Shown: positions 1 to 5,636, numbered from the stretch's first letter. The stretch is 9,190 nucleotides of DNA from Candidatus Aenigmatarchaeota archaeon (GCA_011773475.1 WVXN01000031.1:1-9190); one strand, 5' to 3'. The notes: a model not told the origin generated them from the letters alone. Made by a program: numbers and translations.

Positions 1-17
1 TTATCTATACTCTAATC

Positions 18-773
18 ATGATTGACAAGCTTTTGAGAGCTAATTTAATTCAAAAAAAACCTTGGTATGGAATAATATTGGGCTTTCTCTTTGCAAGTTT
101 GGGAATAATATTTGCTTCTCTTATTTTTAGAACAGATCCTTCGTTCCCTGCAATTTTTTTAACAACATTAGCAGCAGCACCTTTAATTGTTAAATTGATT
201 AAAAGTGAAAAACAACAGAAAAGCATATTAAGAAGACATGAAAAAATCATCGAAGTTTATTTTTATTTGTTCTTTGGCATGACTATTGCATTTGCTGTGT
301 TTAATGCATTTTTACCAGATTATATTTCTAGTTCTATTTTCAGCGAACAGTTAAACAAATTTTCTACAGGATATTTTACAGGACAGTCTCAACTATTTTT
401 TGAAATAATTTTAAACAATCTTGGATTAGTTTTGTTCTTTTTCATATTATCTTTGTTTTATGGTTCTGGTTCAATGTTTCTTTTAACTTGGAACTCATCT
501 ATACTTGGAGTGATGTGGGGCAACATATTGAAAGTTTCACTTTATATGATGGATCCTCTAAACTTTGTTCAAAATGTTTTTTTCATATTTCCTTTCTTGT
601 TACCTGAGATTGAAGCTTATTTCTTAGCTTCAGTAGCTGGTGGTATAGTTTCTGTAAATTTGGATAATAAGAAGAAATTAGAAACTGCGATGAATGATTC
701 TTTGATATTCTTGTTATTATCCATAGTATTGATAGTAATTGCTGGTGGTATAGAAGTTATTTTGATTGCATAA
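18..773 (+). CDS. SpoIIM/DUF95-family integral membrane protein
   Basis: A 251-residue polytopic membrane protein with about six or seven hydrophobic segments (roughly residues 18-38, 43-62, 79-99, 126-148, 151-172, 187-213 and 227-250). Two stretches match the SpoIIM (DUF95) family. The first, residues 130-170, has ILNNL, then a Gly-Ser-Gly turn, a LLTWN segment and regularly spaced glycines. The second, residues 193-210, has FLLPEIEAYF followed by an Ala-Gly-Gly turn. In most relatives the LLP motif is followed by His-Gly; here it is followed directly by Glu, a local deviation. The charged segment 62-77 is probably a cytosolic loop. SpoIIM proteins occur widely in non-sporulating archaea and bacteria; their role outside endospore engulfment is not established, so none is assigned here. 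The ATG at 18 is the first in frame, and its promoter lies at or beyond the window edge. The stop codon abuts the stop of the convergent gene without any gap. Confidence 0.8.
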   Translation: MIDKLLRANLIQKKPWYGIILGFLFASLGIIFASLIFRTDPSFPAIFLTTLAAAPLIVKLIKSEKQQKSILRRHEKIIEVYFYLFFGMTIAFAVFNAFLPDYISSSIFSEQLNKFSTGYFTGQSQLFFEIILNNLGLVLFFFILSLFYGSGSMFLLTWNSSILGVMWGNILKVSLYMMDPLNFVQNVFFIFPFLLPEIEAYFLASVAGGIVSVNLDNKKKLETAMNDSLIFLLLSIVLIVIAGGIEVILIA

Positions 774-1625
774 TTAATCAATTGTTATTGTTGAATCTGT
801 TGATTGGGTTATAGTATTACTAATACCTGTTGTTTTTATTGTGAAATTACCTATTACTGTAGATAATGCAGTTTGAATAGATAACAAAGAAGTCGCAAAA
901 CCTTCTGATGGAATATTAACTGGGTTTATTGAATAGGAACATATAGAACCAATGGGGCAACCTGAATCAAATAAATAAACTAAACCTGAAAACTTGTTAT
1001 TTGAACTTATATTAATTACAAAAGAGGCTTCTTGATTAGTAACCTCACTATAAGTAGGTATTGATTCTATGGAAAAATCTTTTATACAAGAACTATTATA
1101 AGCACATCTAGATTCTGCATCACAATCTTTTGGCTCACAGCTTCTAGTCATATACATCTGAGAAGTACAAGGTCCTCCACAACCCTTATTAATCCAGTTC
1201 GTACAAACACATTCAAAAGGCTCAACAGTCAAGTAATAAATTGAATTTTTTCTAATGCCTACACCAACTGCAAAAATATTTATTGGATAAGTACCCGGGG
1301 GTGTTGATTTTGAAGGTGTAATAATTAATTCGGAAGTATAAGTCGGAGTAGCATTATCTATTGATAAAAAACATTTTGTGTTTTTTGGACAATTTGAAAC
1401 ATATATTTCAACTTCTTCAGAATCTTCAGAATCAGAAAAAACTATTACTGAAGATGTTATAGTTTTTTCTTGGGTCACTATTCCTTCATTTGGCTCTATG
1501 TAAATATTAAAATCAAATGGTACTTGAGAAACACGAAATATAAACTCAAGATAGAACCAACCTGCAAAAATTATTAAAAAAATGATTAACGAGGATATTA
1601 TTTGTAAAAAAATCTTCTTTTTCAT
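774..1625 (-). CDS. Membrane-anchored extracellular protein: two Ig-like repeats around a Cys-rich module
   Basis: A 283-residue protein of unknown function. Residues 2-4 are lysines, followed by a hydrophobic segment at about 5-30 that acts as signal anchor or uncleaved signal peptide, so the rest should be outside the cell. Residues about 38-134 and 183-282 look like two copies of one beta-sandwich domain. Both begin with Asp-Phe and an Ile-containing strand, both carry a Cys-x5-Cys pair (C79/C85 and C223/C229, each preceded by Ser-Asn or Ser-Gly and followed by Pro), and both end with a Gly-containing strand. Between them, residues 139-180 hold eight cysteines (139, 141, 149, 153, 163, 168, 174, 180) with a C-x-C-x-x-W start and a TRSCEP segment, reminiscent of thrombospondin-type disulfide modules. 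Sequons at N91, N177, N205 and N260 could be N-glycosylated. The ATG at 1625 lies 30 nt downstream of tRNA-Ala on the same strand, so the gene may be read from the tRNA promoter or from a weak TATA-like TTTATTAT near 1651. The domain assignment is my reading of the pattern, not a family match. Confidence 0.75.
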   Translation of the reverse strand: MKKKIFLQIISSLIIFLIIFAGWFYLEFIFRVSQVPFDFNIYIEPNEGIVTQEKTITSSVIVFSDSEDSEEVEIYVSNCPKNTKCFLSIDNATPTYTSELIITPSKSTPPGTYPINIFAVGVGIRKNSIYYLTVEPFECVCTNWINKGCGGPCTSQMYMTRSCEPKDCDAESRCAYNSSCIKDFSIESIPTYSEVTNQEASFVINISSNNKFSGLVYLFDSGCPIGSICSYSINPVNIPSEGFATSLLSIQTALSTVIGNFTIKTTGISNTITQSTDSTITID

Positions 1626-1655
1626 AAATAATTTTTAGAGTATTTAGATAATAAA

Positions 1656-1728
1656 TGGACCCGTCGGGACTCGAACCCGAAACCTCCACCATGCCAAGGT
1701 GGCGATCTACCAATTGATCTACAGGCCC
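1656..1728 (-). tRNA. tRNA-Ala(GGC): tRNA-Ala(GGC)
   Basis: A full 73-nt cloverleaf on the minus strand. The acceptor stem GGGCCTG/CGGGTCC contains a G3:U70 pair, the alanine identity element, with discriminator A73. The D stem is GATC/GATC. The anticodon stem CCACC/GGTGG encloses loop TTGGCAT, giving anticodon GGC (positions 1693-1695), which reads GCC and GCU. The T stem is TCGGG/CCCGA with loop TTCGAGT. There is no intron and CCA is not encoded, so the CCA end must be added after transcription. The 5' end is 6 nt (TTTTCT) downstream of tRNA-Val, so the two are probably cut from one transcript. Confidence 0.97.
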
Positions 1729-1734
1729 AGAAAA

Positions 1735-1807
1735 TGGGCCGGGCAGGGATCGAACCTGCGACCTCCACGGTGTAAGCGTGGCGTCATAACCACTAGACCA
1801 CCGGCCC
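1735..1807 (-). tRNA. tRNA-Val(TAC): tRNA-Val(TAC)
   Basis: A full 73-nt cloverleaf on the minus strand. The acceptor stem GGGCCGG/CCGGCCC is fully paired, with discriminator A73. The anticodon stem CCACG/CGTGG encloses loop CTTACAC, giving anticodon TAC, which reads GUA and other valine codons by wobble. The variable loop is AGGTC. The T stem is GCAGG/CCTGC with loop TTCGATC. There is no intron and no encoded CCA. It is the first gene of a Val-Ala pair, with a clear TATA box about 28 nt upstream of its 5' end. Confidence 0.97.
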
Positions 1808-1830
1808 TTAAGAAACATTAAAACTTACAA

Positions 1831-1840
1831 TATATAAAAA
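1831..1840 (-). promoter_or_regulatory. TATA box for the tRNA-Val/tRNA-Ala unit
   Basis: On the minus strand this reads TTTTTATATA, a close match to the archaeal TATA box. Its centre is about 28 nt upstream of the mature 5' end of tRNA-Val, so transcription should begin at or just before the mature end. The flanking sequence is A+T rich and no distinct BRE stands out. Confidence 0.75.
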
Positions 1841-1848
1841 ATTAACTA

Positions 1849-1870
1849 AAAAGGAAGAAGAAAAGAAAAA
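1849..1870 (-). terminator. Pyrimidine-rich terminator of the small secreted-protein gene
   Basis: Read on the minus strand, the bases just after the stop codon of the gene at 1873-2316 form runs of T broken only by C (about 22 nt). Archaeal RNA polymerase terminates at such U-rich tracts without needing a hairpin. The tract lies between that gene and the tRNA promoter, so it would keep the two units separate. Confidence 0.55.
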
Positions 1871-1872
1871 GG

Positions 1873-2316
1873 TCACTGTTTTAGGGTCATTTTAAAGACA
1901 GCATATGGAGATTTTATCTGCATATTGCCGTTTTTTTCACCGAATACTGCATGAAGATTGAATTTCCCATAATTATAAGTTTCTTTAAAATCTATTTTCC
2001 AGTTTCCATTATGATCTTCACCTTCAAACCAAGAACTCCATGAACTTACTCCACATACTCCTATGTTATCTGATTTTATACAGAAAGCGAATTTAATCCT
2101 AAATAAATTTGTATTAACTAATTTTTCTACCCAAACCTCAGCAGTTCCTTTTTCTAAATTACTATCATAGTGCATTTTTACAGTTCCTGTATAATGTCTT
2201 GCTTCTACTGCAATTGGTGGTATTGCTGGCTCTGGTGTTGTTTCTAAGGGCTCTGCCAAAGTTATAGGCGTAATTAGTGTCAAACAAATTAAAGCCAAAC
2301 TTAATAGTTTTTTCAT
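1873..2316 (-). CDS. Small secreted protein with EF-hand-like loop
   Basis: A 147-residue protein that I do not recognise as a family. Residues 1-21 are a classical Sec signal peptide (two lysines, a leucine-rich core, ending ITLA), with likely cleavage before Glu22. A Pro/Glu/Thr-rich linker follows at 23-36, then a beta-strand-rich domain with two cysteines (C79, C88) that could form a disulfide outside the cell. Residues 101-112 (D-x-N-G-N-x-K-I-D-x-x-E) have Asp/Asn at loop positions 1, 3, 5 and 9, Ile at 8 and Glu at 12, the pattern of an EF-hand or dockerin calcium loop. Position 6, normally Gly, is Trp. The start is supported by an AGGTG ribosome binding site 7-8 nt upstream and a TATA box further up. 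The gene is divergent from the DNA glycosylase across 82 bp. Function unknown. Confidence 0.75.
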   Translation of the reverse strand: MKKLLSLALICLTLITPITLAEPLETTPEPAIPPIAVEARHYTGTVKMHYDSNLEKGTAEVWVEKLVNTNLFRIKFAFCIKSDNIGVCGVSSWSSWFEGEDHNGNWKIDFKETYNYGKFNLHAVFGEKNGNMQIKSPYAVFKMTLKQ

Positions 2317-2323
2317 ATTTTTT

Positions 2324-2362
2324 CACCTTAATTAATAAAGAGTGAAAAATTGGATTTAAAAG
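2324..2362 (-). promoter_or_regulatory. TATA box and ribosome binding site of the small secreted-protein gene
   Basis: On the minus strand a TATA-like CTTTTAAA lies at 2355-2362 and an AGGTG Shine-Dalgarno motif at 2324-2328. The TATA position predicts transcription starting near 2332, giving a short leader of about 16 nt that just includes the ribosome binding site. This fixes the start codon at 2316. Confidence 0.55.
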
Positions 2363-2369
2363 CAATAGA

Positions 2370-2378
2370 TTTTTTAAG
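2370..2378 (+). promoter_or_regulatory. TATA-like element for the DNA glycosylase gene (leaderless)
   Basis: The T-run followed by AAG is centred about 25 nt upstream of the ATG at 2399, with no Shine-Dalgarno motif between them. This spacing fits a leaderless mRNA starting at or next to the initiation codon. The match to a TATA consensus is moderate. Confidence 0.4.
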
Positions 2379-2398
2379 GTTTCCACCGAACAATTTTT

Positions 2399-2956
2399 AT
2401 GAAACTTTCAAGAAAATTTTATTCAAGAAACACAAAAATTGTTGCTAAAGAATTGTTAGGAAAAATTCTAATTCATAGGAAATGCAAAGGAAAGATAGTT
2501 GAAACTGAAGCTTATTTTGGAAAGGATGATCCTGCTTCTCATGCTTATTGTAAAATTACAAAAAGAAATATAATAATGTATAAGAAACCTGGAACTGCTT
2601 ATGTTTATTTTACTTATGGGAATTATTGGATGTTTAATGTTGTTACTGAGAAAAAAGGTATACCTGGAGCTGTTTTAATAAGAGCTTTGGAACCTTTAAA
2701 AGGAATTGAAATAATGAAAAGGAGAAGAAAATTAAAAGATATTAAAAATCTTACTAACGGACCTGGTAAATTAACTAAAGCTTTGGGTATTGAAAAAAAA
2801 CATAATTGTCTAGACTTAACAAAAAGTAATTTATTCATAAAAGATTCTAATGAGAAATTTGAAATTGTTAATACAACCAGAATCGGTCTTTCTAGAGGTC
2901 AGGAAAAATTATTAAGATTTTATATAAAGAATAATGATTTTGTTTCTAAAAAATAA
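2399..2956 (+). CDS. mpg: 3-methyladenine (alkyladenine) DNA glycosylase, AAG/MPG family
   Basis: A 185-residue base-excision repair enzyme that cuts the N-glycosidic bond of alkylated or deaminated purines such as 3-methyladenine and hypoxanthine. It matches the eukaryote-type AAG/MPG fold (Pur_DNA_glyco), not AlkA or TagA. The ETEAY motif at 35-39 supplies the general base E37 and Y39 (human E125, Y127), and H48 matches human H136 at the same spacing. The KPGTAYVY segment at 63-70 holds Y70, equivalent to the intercalating Y159. N80 matches the N169 selectivity residue. The segments GAVLIRALEP (90-99) and NGPGKL follow as in the family. The length is that of the compact catalytic core, without the N-terminal extension of the vertebrate enzyme. 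The ATG at 2399 starts the protein where the family begins. The gene ends 5 bp before the 3' end of the convergent tRNA-Ile. Regulation beyond a leaderless promoter is not visible. Confidence 0.95.
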   Translation: MKLSRKFYSRNTKIVAKELLGKILIHRKCKGKIVETEAYFGKDDPASHAYCKITKRNIIMYKKPGTAYVYFTYGNYWMFNVVTEKKGIPGAVLIRALEPLKGIEIMKRRRKLKDIKNLTNGPGKLTKALGIEKKHNCLDLTKSNLFIKDSNEKFEIVNTTRIGLSRGQEKLLRFYIKNNDFVSKK

Positions 2957-2960
2957 GTGA

Positions 2961-3075
2961 TGGGCGAGGAGAGATTTGAACTCTCGACCACTAGTTTCTA
3001 CAGAACGTAGCCACAAAAAATGACTAAACGCCATTTTATAAGACTAGCGCTCTAACCAGACTGAGCTACCCGCCC
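2961..3075 (-). tRNA. tRNA-Ile(TAT): tRNA-Ile(TAT) with an anticodon-loop intron
   Basis: A minus-strand tRNA gene of 115 nt that gives a 75-nt tRNA once about 40 nt are removed. The acceptor stem GGGCGGG/CTCGCCC (one G:U pair) has discriminator A. The D stem is GCTC/GAGC with an Ile-like D loop. The anticodon stem is CTAGT/ACTAG, the variable loop TGGTC, and the T stem GAGAG/CTCTC with loop TTCAAAT. The body closely resembles archaeal tRNA-Ile(GAT). The loop after splicing is CTTATAA, so the anticodon is TAT (3038-3040), which reads AUA directly. Most archaea read AUA with a CAU tRNA modified to agmatidine; UAU versions are known from a few lineages such as Nanoarchaeum and Korarchaeum. CCA is not encoded. 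The gene lies 37 nt downstream of the M16 peptidase stop and has its own TATA-like box. Confidence 0.88.
2997..3036 (-). other. tRNA-Ile intron (about 40 nt)
   Basis: The 40 nt between the two halves of the anticodon loop. Runs of A on both sides allow three equivalent boundaries (after position 36, 37 or 38) that all give the same mature tRNA; the one given is the canonical 37/38 site. Inside the intron TAGTCA can pair with TGGCTA around a T-rich 7-nt loop, forming a hairpin. I could not draw a strict bulge-helix-bulge with a fully paired 4-bp core at 37/38. Placing the cut after position 38 allows TTAT to pair with GTAG through two A:U and two G:U pairs. Confidence 0.7.
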
Positions 3076-3102
3076 AATAAGATTTTATTTTGTGTACAAG
3101 GA

Positions 3103-3110
3103 TTTAAAAA
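3103..3110 (-). promoter_or_regulatory. TATA-like box for tRNA-Ile
   Basis: The minus strand reads TTTTTAAA, centred about 31 nt upstream of the tRNA 5' end and just after the stop of the M16 gene. It would allow separate transcription of the tRNA, though read-through from the peptidase gene is also possible. Confidence 0.4.
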
Positions 3111-3112
3111 TA

Positions 3113-4339
3113 TTATCTAGGTCTAATAATTGCTGTTGCAAATTTTTCTTCATCAAAATATTTATTTGCTACTTCTAGAATATCTTTAGCTGTCACGGAG
3201 TCTACCTTTTTCATATATGATTTTATTTTATTTACATTCCCAAGTATCATCTCATCGTTTACAAATCTAATCGAACCACTAATCGGACGTTCAAAAGAAA
3301 ACAGATTTTCAGCTATTACCATATTTTTTGTTCTTTTTAATTCATTTGGAGTAATCTTTTTTTCTCTTAATTTTTTGAATTCCTTTTTTATCAATCTCAA
3401 AATTTTATTTAAATTTTGCTTTTTAGTTTCTGCATATGTTAAAAAATATCCGTAAGTTCTTTCTTTTATATGACCAGCTGAGACATGGTAAGCAAGAGCT
3501 TTTCTTAATCTTATTTCTCTATACAATCTAGATGAAGAACCGAAACCTAATAAGGTTGAAATAATATCTAAAATATGAGTATCTTTATGAGTTGCTGGTT
3601 CTGTTTTTACTCCTGTTTGAATGTAAGATTGCATTAAATCTTTTCTTATTCTAATAGTTGATTTTTTAAATGGTCTTTTATTTTCTTTTAAAATTCTAGG
3701 TTTTTGAATAGTTCTCATTTTAAATTTATTTAAAACATTTTTAACTTTTGAAAATGAACTATTATCAAAATTTCCAAAAATACCGATAACAACATTATTA
3801 GGAACAAAATATTTTTTATGCGCTTCAATAATTTGTTTTAATGTTAATTTCTCAAGAGAATTTATTGTTCCCAAAATACTAAATCTAATAGGATGATTTT
3901 TGTATAATGTGTTAAGAAAAATCTTATCAATATGATGATATGGATCGTCATGATCCTTAAGAATTTCATTAAGAATTACCTTCTTCTCTTTTTTAAAGCA
4001 TTTTGTTTTAAAGGATGTTCTAAAAACAAGTTCTAATAATAAATCAATTATATCTTCAAAACTCTTAGATGGAGAAGAACCTTCATATATCAATCTTTCA
4101 TGATATGTGTGAGCATTTACAATACCTCCACAAAAATCTATTTTTTCTCCAATTTGTTTAGAGGTATGATATTTCGTATCTGCACTAATTATCATATGTT
4201 CTAAAAAATGAGCTAAACCATTAGTTTTTTCTTCATAAATTTGACCATAATTTATTCCAACAATTAATCTTCCTGTATAATCCTTTGGCTTTTTTAAACT
4301 TATTATTCTAAGACCATTGTCTAAAGTAATTCTTCTCAT
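3113..4339 (-). CDS. M16 family zinc metallopeptidase
   Basis: A 408-residue single-unit peptidase of the pitrilysin/insulinase/processing-peptidase family. The inverted zinc motif HFLEH (residues 44-48) supplies zinc ligands H44 and H48 and the catalytic base E47. The third ligand is E125 in VILNEI, at the usual distance of about 77 residues. The N-terminal half is the catalytic M16 domain. The C-terminal half (about 150-408) is the second M16-like domain, with SSRLYREIR followed by ALAYHVSA (about 269-288), the conserved Arg/Tyr region that binds the substrate end. There is no signal peptide, so it should act in the cytosol. An upstream in-frame ATG at 4378 would add 13 residues (MLNNKVYNICCDY). 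I prefer Met at 4339 because the family normally begins a few residues before the LDNGLR strand and because the longer form would leave only 6 bp to the divergent gene. Substrate unknown; peptide turnover is likely. Confidence 0.93.
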   Translation of the reverse strand: MRRITLDNGLRIISLKKPKDYTGRLIVGINYGQIYEEKTNGLAHFLEHMIISADTKYHTSKQIGEKIDFCGGIVNAHTYHERLIYEGSSPSKSFEDIIDLLLELVFRTSFKTKCFKKEKKVILNEILKDHDDPYHHIDKIFLNTLYKNHPIRFSILGTINSLEKLTLKQIIEAHKKYFVPNNVVIGIFGNFDNSSFSKVKNVLNKFKMRTIQKPRILKENKRPFKKSTIRIRKDLMQSYIQTGVKTEPATHKDTHILDIISTLLGFGSSSRLYREIRLRKALAYHVSAGHIKERTYGYFLTYAETKKQNLNKILRLIKKEFKKLREKKITPNELKRTKNMVIAENLFSFERPISGSIRFVNDEMILGNVNKIKSYMKKVDSVTAKDILEVANKYFDEEKFATAIIRPR

Positions 4340-4354
4340 ATAATCACAACAAAT

Positions 4355-4362
4355 ATTATAAA
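4355..4362 (+). promoter_or_regulatory. TATA box of the HTH regulator gene (leaderless)
   Basis: The sequence ATTATAAA is centred 26-27 nt upstream of the ATG at 4385, with no Shine-Dalgarno motif between them, as expected for a leaderless archaeal mRNA. It lies within the short space shared with the divergent peptidase gene, so the two promoters overlap or are closely interlocked. Confidence 0.6.
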
Positions 4363-4384
4363 CTTTATTATTTAACAATTAAAT

Positions 4385-5278
4385 ATGTTGAATTTAAGGC
4401 AAGAAGTTATAGGATTCTTAGAAAAAAGCGATTATGTTACTTGTGAGTATAAGGGCTGTTTTGACATAGCAGCCAAAAAAGATGCTTTATTACTCCTAAA
4501 AGTCCTGTTAAATATTGATGGTTTTCAAAGGGAACAAGCTAAAAACTTAAAAATCATATCAAACAATCTTGATGCTCATCCTTTTTTAATAGGAATTCAA
4601 ACTAACAGAGAAAAATTACAACGTGGAATAGTTTATGAGAGATATGAAACACCAACTGTTTCTTTAAAAACCTTTGAAGATCTAATAGTTAACTCGATAT
4701 TTCCTAGAATTTATAGGGACAAAGGAGGATTATACGTAGAAATTGATTCCGCGATATTAAGAGAAATAAGAAAGAAAAAAGATTTAACTCAAAGAGAATT
4801 AGCAGAAGCTGTTGGAATCAATAAAAAGGTTATTTACGAGCATGAAAAAAAGCAATTAAGAATGTTACTAGAAATAGCTGAAAAAATAGAAAGAACACTC
4901 AATCAAAAAATAATAAAGCCAATAGAAGTTTTTAAAAAATATGAAGAACATGGACATCCTGAAGATTCTATGGAAAGAGGAGTTAAAAAACATTTGGAAA
5001 AATTAGGATTTAAAACTGACTTTGTAAAACAAGCTCCTTTAGATGTTTTTGCTAAAGAAAAATCATTGGTTTTGTCTGATATTGAAATAAATAAAAGAAA
5101 AATGAAACAACATGCTGCAAGTTTAAAGGATTTTATAAGTGTGGTAAAGAAACCTGCTATTCTCATAACTGAAAAAACAAGGGATGAGGAAATATTAGGA
5201 ATACCTGTAATTGAAAGAAAGAAACTAAAAGATATTGACAAAAAAGAATTGATAAAAAAAGCTAAGAAAGCAATTTAA
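4385..5278 (+). CDS. Archaeal Cro/C1-type HTH transcriptional regulator (COG1395-like)
   Basis: A 297-residue protein in the layout of the archaea-specific family annotated as putative HTH-type transcriptional regulatory protein. Residues 1-118 form an alpha/beta domain: conserved start LRQEVIGFLE, then a strand with CFDIAAKKD and LLLLKVLLNID, similar to nuclease-fold domains of restriction-like proteins. Residues about 123-172 are a Cro/C1 (XRE) helix-turn-helix, with LREIRKKKDLTQRELAEAVG as helices 1-2 and NKKVIYEHEK for the recognition region. Residues about 195-297 form a second alpha/beta domain ending in a lysine-rich helix. The length is about that of the family. It is cytosolic and presumably binds DNA; its targets are unknown. 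The divergent arrangement with the M16 peptidase leaves only 45 bp, so it could affect its own promoter and that of the peptidase. That is inference. Confidence 0.85.
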   Translation: MLNLRQEVIGFLEKSDYVTCEYKGCFDIAAKKDALLLLKVLLNIDGFQREQAKNLKIISNNLDAHPFLIGIQTNREKLQRGIVYERYETPTVSLKTFEDLIVNSIFPRIYRDKGGLYVEIDSAILREIRKKKDLTQRELAEAVGINKKVIYEHEKKQLRMLLEIAEKIERTLNQKIIKPIEVFKKYEEHGHPEDSMERGVKKHLEKLGFKTDFVKQAPLDVFAKEKSLVLSDIEINKRKMKQHAASLKDFISVVKKPAILITEKTRDEEILGIPVIERKKLKDIDKKELIKKAKKAI

Positions 5279-5291
5279 ATAATCCTAAAAA

Positions 5292-5307
5292 CTATAAATT
5301 CTAGGTG
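5292..5307 (+). promoter_or_regulatory. Possible TATA box and ribosome binding site of the MscL-like gene
   Basis: CTATAAAT lies at 5292-5299 and AGGTG at 5303-5307. The AGGTG is well placed for the ATG at 5313 (5-nt spacer). The TATA box is too close for that start, since it predicts transcription beginning near 5320, next to a second in-frame ATG at 5319. Either the gene is read through from the regulator gene using the ribosome binding site, or a leaderless form starts at Met3. Both signals are short and may be chance. Confidence 0.35.
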
Positions 5308-5312
5308 TTTTA

Positions 5313-5597
5313 ATGGGAATGATAAAAGAATTTATGGATTTTGTAAGGAAACAAAATGTTGTAGCAGTTGCATTAGGTTTAATAATAGGTTTTGCAGCTA
5401 AAACCTTAATAGATGCACTAGTAGCAGACTTAATATCTCCAATATATTCACCTTATTTAGGATTTGGTCCCGAAGCATCACTGACAATAGGTTTATCAGT
5501 CTTTAAAATCGGTCATTTCATAGAAGCATTGATCAGTTTTATAGTAATTCTACTTGTAGCCTTTATAATAGGAAAATCAATGGGAAAAAAGCTGTAA
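5313..5597 (+). CDS. mscL: MscL-family large-conductance mechanosensitive channel, minimal form
   Basis: A 94-residue membrane protein that fits MscL, the pentameric channel that opens under membrane tension to release solutes during osmotic downshock. Residues 3-13 (IKEFMDFVRK) form the amphipathic N-terminal helix. QNVVAVALGLIIGFAAKTLI begins at 14 and matches the pore-lining TM1 motif N-V-V-x-x-A-x-G-x-x-I-G, ending in VADLISP at 37-43. A short extracellular loop spans about 45-66. TM2 follows at 68-90, ending GKSMGKKL. The common bacterial protein is about 130-140 residues; here the loop is short and the C-terminal cytoplasmic helix bundle is absent. The gene starts 34 bp after the regulator gene. 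The start at 5313 has an AGGTG ribosome binding site; Met3 is an alternative. Confidence 0.85.
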   Translation: MGMIKEFMDFVRKQNVVAVALGLIIGFAAKTLIDALVADLISPIYSPYLGFGPEASLTIGLSVFKIGHFIEALISFIVILLVAFIIGKSMGKKL

Positions 5598-5605
5598 TTT
5601 AAATA

Positions 5606-5625
5606 TCTTTCCTTTTTCTATTCTT
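5606..5625 (+). terminator. Poly-T terminator after the MscL-like gene
   Basis: A run of T broken mainly by C, starting about 9 nt after the stop codon. Archaeal polymerase terminates at such tracts. It precedes the promoter of the thermosome gene and separates the two units. Confidence 0.5.
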
Positions 5626-5636
5626 AACCATTAAGC

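Noticed and set aside
18..773. A sporulation role for the SpoIIM-like gene
   Set aside because: The family name comes from Bacillus; the setting here is archaeal and no sporulation genes are present.
1546..1818. A 90-codon minus-strand open frame across both tRNA genes
   Set aside because: It is read through two well-formed tRNAs and the start of a real gene; the protein has no sensible composition or ribosome binding site.
2165..2386. A 73-codon minus-strand frame overlapping the start of the small secreted-protein gene
   Set aside because: Its frame conflicts with a gene that has a signal peptide, ribosome binding site and TATA box, and its start lies upstream of the predicted transcription start.
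2961..3075. Reading the intron-containing tRNA as tRNA-Tyr(GTA) or tRNA-Leu(TAG)
   Set aside because: GTA would need an 8-nt loop. TAG would be leucine, which requires a long variable arm; this tRNA has a 5-nt variable loop and an Ile-like body.
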